From contig AJWJ01000428.1 in the NCBI GenBank assembly GCA_000277445.1, positions 1-20,929 on the forward strand: 20,929 nt of DNA, in the 5' to 3' direction. Source of the stretch: Polysphondylium violaceum (lineage: Eukaryota; Evosea; Eumycetozoa; Dictyosteliales; Dictyosteliaceae). How positions within the stretch are numbered: position 1 is the stretch's first letter; every line of letters begins with the position of its first letter. The notes beneath the pieces are model-generated. The model was not told the origin of the DNA. It was given only the letters and a program-made list of their open reading frames with translations, and did not search any database. This document shows positions 17,719 through 20,929 of this stretch, piece by piece. The position numbers were made by a program, and so were the translations under genes.

Positions 17719-18256
17719 ATGATCTAATCAACCCCTTCATTAGATTTTAATAAAAGTTCTTTTTTTTAAAATGTAATTATCTTTTTTCTCAGCGTTTCAT
17801 TTCATTTTGTTTTTATAAATCATTTAGCGTCATCAGGATTTATTCAAAAATCAATATATTGTCTCTTTGTTAACTTTGAATTTTTAAGTTTTTTAAGACT
17901 ATATCTTTTTTTTTTTTTTTTTCGATTTGTCCAATAATGGTAAAAAGATTTAAAAATATATACGTATTGTTTTTACTATTTTTCATTTTTACAAAAATAT
18001 TTTTACTTTTTTTTTTATTTTTTTAGATTTATAGATTTTCTATTTTTATAAATGTAAAAACAATTAGAAATCTATGAATCTAAAAATCTAAAAAGAAAAG
18101 TATAGATCTGAAATAGTTTTATGTTTTTTTTTAAAAAAAAAGAGTATAAAATGTCAACAAAGAATTGAATTTTAGTAAACACTTGTTTTTTTATTAGAAA
18201 ATAACAAATAACAATTTTAAATACTATCTTTTATAAATTTATAAAAATAATACAAA
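17719..18256. other. Intergenic region between RPL10 and the BAR-like gene
   Basis: Extremely AT-rich. It includes the RPL10 polyadenylation region (AATAAA at 17749-17754), T-runs at 17757-17767 and 17907-17922, and a long inverted repeat at 18020-18086. The final ~80 bases are the likely leader and promoter of the next gene (TATAAATTTATAAAAATA before the ATG). No reading frame is credible. Confidence 0.5.
18020..18086. repeat. Inverted repeat with 22-bp arms
   Basis: Arms 18020-18042 and 18065-18086 pair over 22 positions with one G-U and one bulged T, around a 22-nt loop. The arms contain the alternating motif TTAGATTTATAGATTT rather than plain A/T runs. It may be a terminator-like or matrix element, a decayed foldback element, or chance in an AT-rich region. 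Confidence 0.75.
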
Positions 18257-19177
18257 ATGTCCGCTACTAGAGAAAGAACCCGTGAAGTTTTTGGTTTCAA
18301 GAAAGAAAACACTGAAAAGCCAGAGACTGCTTTATATAGACAAGAGGTCAACAAGTTAAAGAATGACTACAAACAATTGGAATTTGCCACTAGAACTTGG
18401 ATGGAGTCTCTTTCAAAATTGAGCTTAGAAGGTGAATTGTTGTCACAATCATTCAAAGCTTTTGGTGGTTCGGAATACCACAGAGAAGGTGAGAGCTTGG
18501 TTAAAATTGGTGAATATTTGGATAGATTCAACATCACTACCAAGGGTTTTGTATGTATAGTTTATTTGTTTTAAAATACTATTATATTTTTATTAACTCT
18601 ATGGTAAAATTCTCTCACAATTAAATTATTATTATTATAGTATGAAAGAATTGATGCCAATGTTTATATGCCAATCAATGATACTTATCTTTTCTGCACA
18701 AAGAATATTGATACCCAAGAAACTAAGCTCCACCAAGAGAAATTAAAGTATGATGATGCCATGACCTTATATACCAAACCACAATTCCATGAAACTGAAA
18801 TCAAAACTCGTGAAAGAGAAGGCAAGAAAAACACTGCTCAAGCTTTGTATTTTGGCTGTTTTGATCAATATGAACAACAAGTTTCTGACTTGGAGGTAAA
18901 AACTGAAAAAGATATTCCAAGAGCTTTTAGAAATCTCATTAATGAAATCCATTGGTACTTTGAAACTGGTATGAATGAATACAATAACCTCAATTTACCC
19001 TCCGGTCACATTGAAAAAGAATCCTTCTTTAGAAAGAACATGTACACTGGTACACCAATGAGCGTTCGTAACTCTTTACTCCATTCACCAGAAAAGGAAT
19101 CTGTGGTCACTCACACTGAAACAACCACAGAAACTACAATCACCAAAGAGGATCTTGTCGGTCGTCCATTAAATTAA
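18257..19177 (+). CDS. BAR-like (amphiphysin/arfaptin-type) coiled-coil protein
   Basis: Two exons, 18257-18550 and 18641-19177 (90-bp intron, GTATGT donor, TTATAG acceptor, phase 0), give 276 residues. The protein is almost wholly helical, with charged heptad-like stretches (YRQEVNKLKNDYKQLEFATR; KLHQEKLKYDDAMTLYTK; ETEIKTREREGKK) and the aromatic, small-residue pattern of BAR domains (ALYFGCFDQYEQQVSDLE; RAFRNLINEIHWYFETGMNE). BAR dimers bind and curve membranes in endocytosis and trafficking. The last ~50 residues are a Ser/Thr-rich disordered tail. There is no SH3, PH or PX domain, so it is a minimal BAR protein if the assignment is right. Codon use suggests good expression. The BAR call rests on pattern only and could be another long helical bundle. 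Confidence 0.75.
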
Positions 19178-19544
19178 AAATTTATATTCATTTTTTAGAT
19201 TAAAAAATAAAATAATTTATTCTCATATTCTCTTTATATATACAATATTTGTTTGTTTATTCTCTACCATTACTTTTGGAAATTGAAATACTTAGACCTT
19301 TCCATCTTTCTTGGTGGTATTTTTTTTTTTTTTTTTGGAAATTTTGACAATGAAGCTTTTTTTTTTTTTTTTTTTATTAATTTATTATTAGTTCTGACCT
19401 ACTTACTTATTACTTTGTGATTACTTTAATTGAGGATCAATCAAGAGGAATTGTATAATAGTAAATAGATCACCACGATAACAAAGTCTAATTAAAAAGA
19501 ATATCTCGAAATTTTTGTATATAAACAACACACATACATTTACA
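19178..19544. other. Intergenic region between the BAR-like gene and SmE
   Basis: It holds the 3' flank of the BAR-like gene (AATAAAATAATTTATT near 19207), two long T runs (19320-19337 and 19359-19376), each near a TTTTGGAAATT motif, and the SmE leader with TATATAAACAACACACATAC just before the start. No gene is seen; a minus-strand frame across 19421-19699 is antisense to SmE. Confidence 0.5.
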
Positions 19545-20108
19545 ATGGAAGCATCAACAGGCAGCGGTGAACACAGAGGAGGACACGGTGGTGGTGGTTT
19601 TAGATCGAAATCAGTTGTCATTAAACCAATTGTAAATATCTTTTTTGTAATAGTATCATAAATACACTCTGATACACATACTAACGCGTTGTCATTCATT
19701 CATTCATGGTATATAGACTCTTATTTTCAAATATTTAGTAAATGTATGTTTGCCGCTATCCTACGCTATACTTTTGTATCTATAACAAATACTAACTTTG
19801 TTCATCGTTATTTATCATTTATTTAGAAATCAGTTGTACAAATTATGCTTTTTGAGCAAACAGATATTAGAATTGAAGGTGTTATTATTGTAGGTATAGA
19901 ATAGATATCACTTATTCACTATGATATTTGTTATTAACTCACTATTACTACACTACTCTAGGGTCTTGATGAATATATGAATTTAGTTTTAGATGATGCA
20001 TATGAAGTATCTTTGAAAAAGAAAACAAGAAAGCCATTGGGTCAAATTTTATTAAAAGGTGATAACATTACATTGGTTATGGAGGCTGCAAATAGAGCTA
20101 TTTCTTAA
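19545..20108 (+). CDS. snrpE: Small nuclear ribonucleoprotein SmE
   Basis: Four short exons, 19545-19631, 19717-19743, 19827-19889 and 19962-20108, all in phase 0, give 107 residues. Introns are 85, 83 and 72 bp with GTAAAT, GTATGT and GTAGGT donors and TAG acceptors. The joined product follows human SmE closely: [46 protein letters not shown] and [17 protein letters not shown]. These cover the Sm1 and Sm2 motifs, including the Asp and Asn of the RNA-binding loops (DEYMN, KGDN). SmE is one of seven Sm proteins forming the ring on U1, U2, U4 and U5 snRNAs. Residues 4-20 are a Gly/His/Arg/Ser extension not in the human protein. Exon 2 is only 27 nt (TLIFKYLVN); leaving it out would delete most of Sm helix 1. 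No single long open frame reveals this gene. Confidence 0.93.
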
Positions 20109-20255
20109 TCACAACAACAAATATCAAATAAAACTAAAACTAAAATTAAAAACAATATAAACACAATAGTCGTAGGAGTAATATAATAGTTATTTTCTTT
20201 TCTTTACATTTTAATTATATATAGACAGATTTATTGATTGATTGATTGAAATGCT

Positions 20256-20824
20256 TTAATTTTCAACAACACCTAATACATCATATTCATTGATTAATTC
20301 AAAGGTTTTTTCATTTGATGGAATAGAGATTGGTTTAGCTTTTGGTGAAATGATAATGGTGTCACCTTCTTTAACTAAAAGTGGAATAAATGAACCATCT
20401 GATTTATGACTACCTGTACCAACTGCAATAACTTTGGCAAAACTGTTATTACTGGTTTTGGTTTGTGGAAGGAAAATACCACCACTGGTTTTAGCATTAG
20501 CATCGGCTGCTAATCTTTCAACTAAAACACGATCTAATAAAGGAATAAATCTTTTTAATCCCTAATATTGTAATAAATGAATAACTGTGAATTAGATTTC
20601 ATATAAAATAAAAATGTAGTAATAGTAATAGGAAGTAACAATAGTAAGAGTGAGTACGTGGTGGTCAAAAGAGATAATGTGTTTATATTTATTCATAATC
20701 TATGTAAAAGGACACTCATGTTATGTTTATCTTTGCAATCATTGCTTTTCTCTAAATACTCCACACTACTCTCAGGATGGTGTCTGTGTGTAACAATATC
20801 ATTGATTGTGTTACTTACGGACAT
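20256..20824 (-). CDS. hspE: Mitochondrial 10-kDa chaperonin (Hsp10/Cpn10)
   Basis: Exon 2 (20256-20561) encodes GLKRFIPLLDRVLVERLAAD, SGGIFLPQTK, AKVIAVGTGS, LVKEGDTIIISPK and EYDVLGVVEN, a full-length match to GroES/Hsp10 including the mobile loop (KTSGGIFLP) that docks on Hsp60. It lacks an initiator Met. The best start is a 6-nt coding exon at 20819-20824 (ATG TCC) followed by a GTAAGT donor; the 257-bp intron (20562-20818) ends in ATTAG. The product is 103 residues beginning MSGLKRF, the usual Hsp10 size. Hsp10 caps the Hsp60 ring during ATP-driven folding in the mitochondrial matrix; family members carry no cleaved presequence, which fits. The gene converges with SmE (147 bp between stops). 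Confidence 0.92.
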
Positions 20825-20891
20825 TAATGTTTTATTTACAATGCTTATATGAAATGATCATCAGATTGTGGCCATTTAATTTTAATTTTTG

Positions 20892-20929
<38 letters not shown>
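20825..20929. other. Hsp10 upstream flank ending in a poly-A run
   Basis: On the minus strand this is the immediate upstream region of Hsp10. It ends at the window edge with a run of about 38 A (a T run upstream of the gene). Such runs are ordinary in this genome's intergenic DNA, but at an edge this one may mark an assembly boundary. Confidence 0.5.

Noticed and set aside
20658-20852. 64-residue plus-strand ORF at the right end
   Set aside because: Lies almost wholly in the Hsp10 intron on the opposite strand and has no recognisable features.
1-20929. tRNA genes, transposons, LTR elements or CRISPR arrays
   Set aside because: No B-box or cloverleaf pattern, transposase or reverse-transcriptase motifs, long terminal repeats or spaced repeats were seen by eye; the only repeats are microsatellites and hairpins.

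Overview
The window looks like nuclear DNA of a dictyostelid social amoeba. It is very AT-rich between genes, introns are short (mostly 64-90 bp) with GTA(A/T)GT-like donors, coding regions carry runs of Asn, Ser, His and Thr, an AAA-ATG start context is common, and several proteins match families typical of dictyostelids (an SH2/leucine-rich-repeat protein, a large F-box-like LRR family, the 'RDVFGNVYLSSLIFK' family). Codon use is less extreme than in Dictyostelium discoideum and the last two families are expanded in other dictyostelid groups, so a non-discoideum species is likely; that is inference.

Layout. At 1-618 is the 5' part of an unrecognised minus-strand gene. At about 1222-1541 an otherwise empty intergenic stretch holds a structured non-coding RNA candidate with a DUSE-like promoter box and T-run terminators. 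1670-4402 (minus) is a four-exon gene for an SH2-LRR-SH2 protein (lrrB-like). 4935-6612 (minus) encodes an adenylate-kinase-like protein with a long extra C-terminal region; it diverges from a RecA-like, probably mitochondrial protein (6874-8130, plus). The RecA-like gene converges on a UVRAG/Vps38 homologue (8159-10441, minus, three exons). Next come an intronless F-box-like LRR protein (10812-12731, plus), a BORCS8 homologue with a long tail (12832-14170, minus, three exons), and a short member of a dictyostelid-expanded family (14333-14839, plus).

From 15197 the window is mostly housekeeping genes on the plus strand: NIT2 omega-amidase (15197-16306), ribosomal protein L10/uL16 (16880-17718), a BAR-like coiled-coil protein (18257-19177) and the spliceosomal protein SmE (19545-20108, with a 27-nt internal exon). 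Mitochondrial chaperonin Hsp10 (20256-20824, minus) closes the window, with a first exon of only two codons.

There is no operon logic. Themes by proximity are mitochondrial proteins (AK-like and RecA-like sharing a 261-bp divergent promoter region; NIT2 with a possible presequence; Hsp10) and endolysosomal trafficking (UVRAG, BORCS8). The observations most worth following are the structured RNA at 1285-1541, an H/ACA-like hairpin inside the RPL10 intron, and a perfect five-run G-quadruplex motif in the UVRAG tail repeat. No transposon, retroelement, tRNA, rRNA or CRISPR array was seen.
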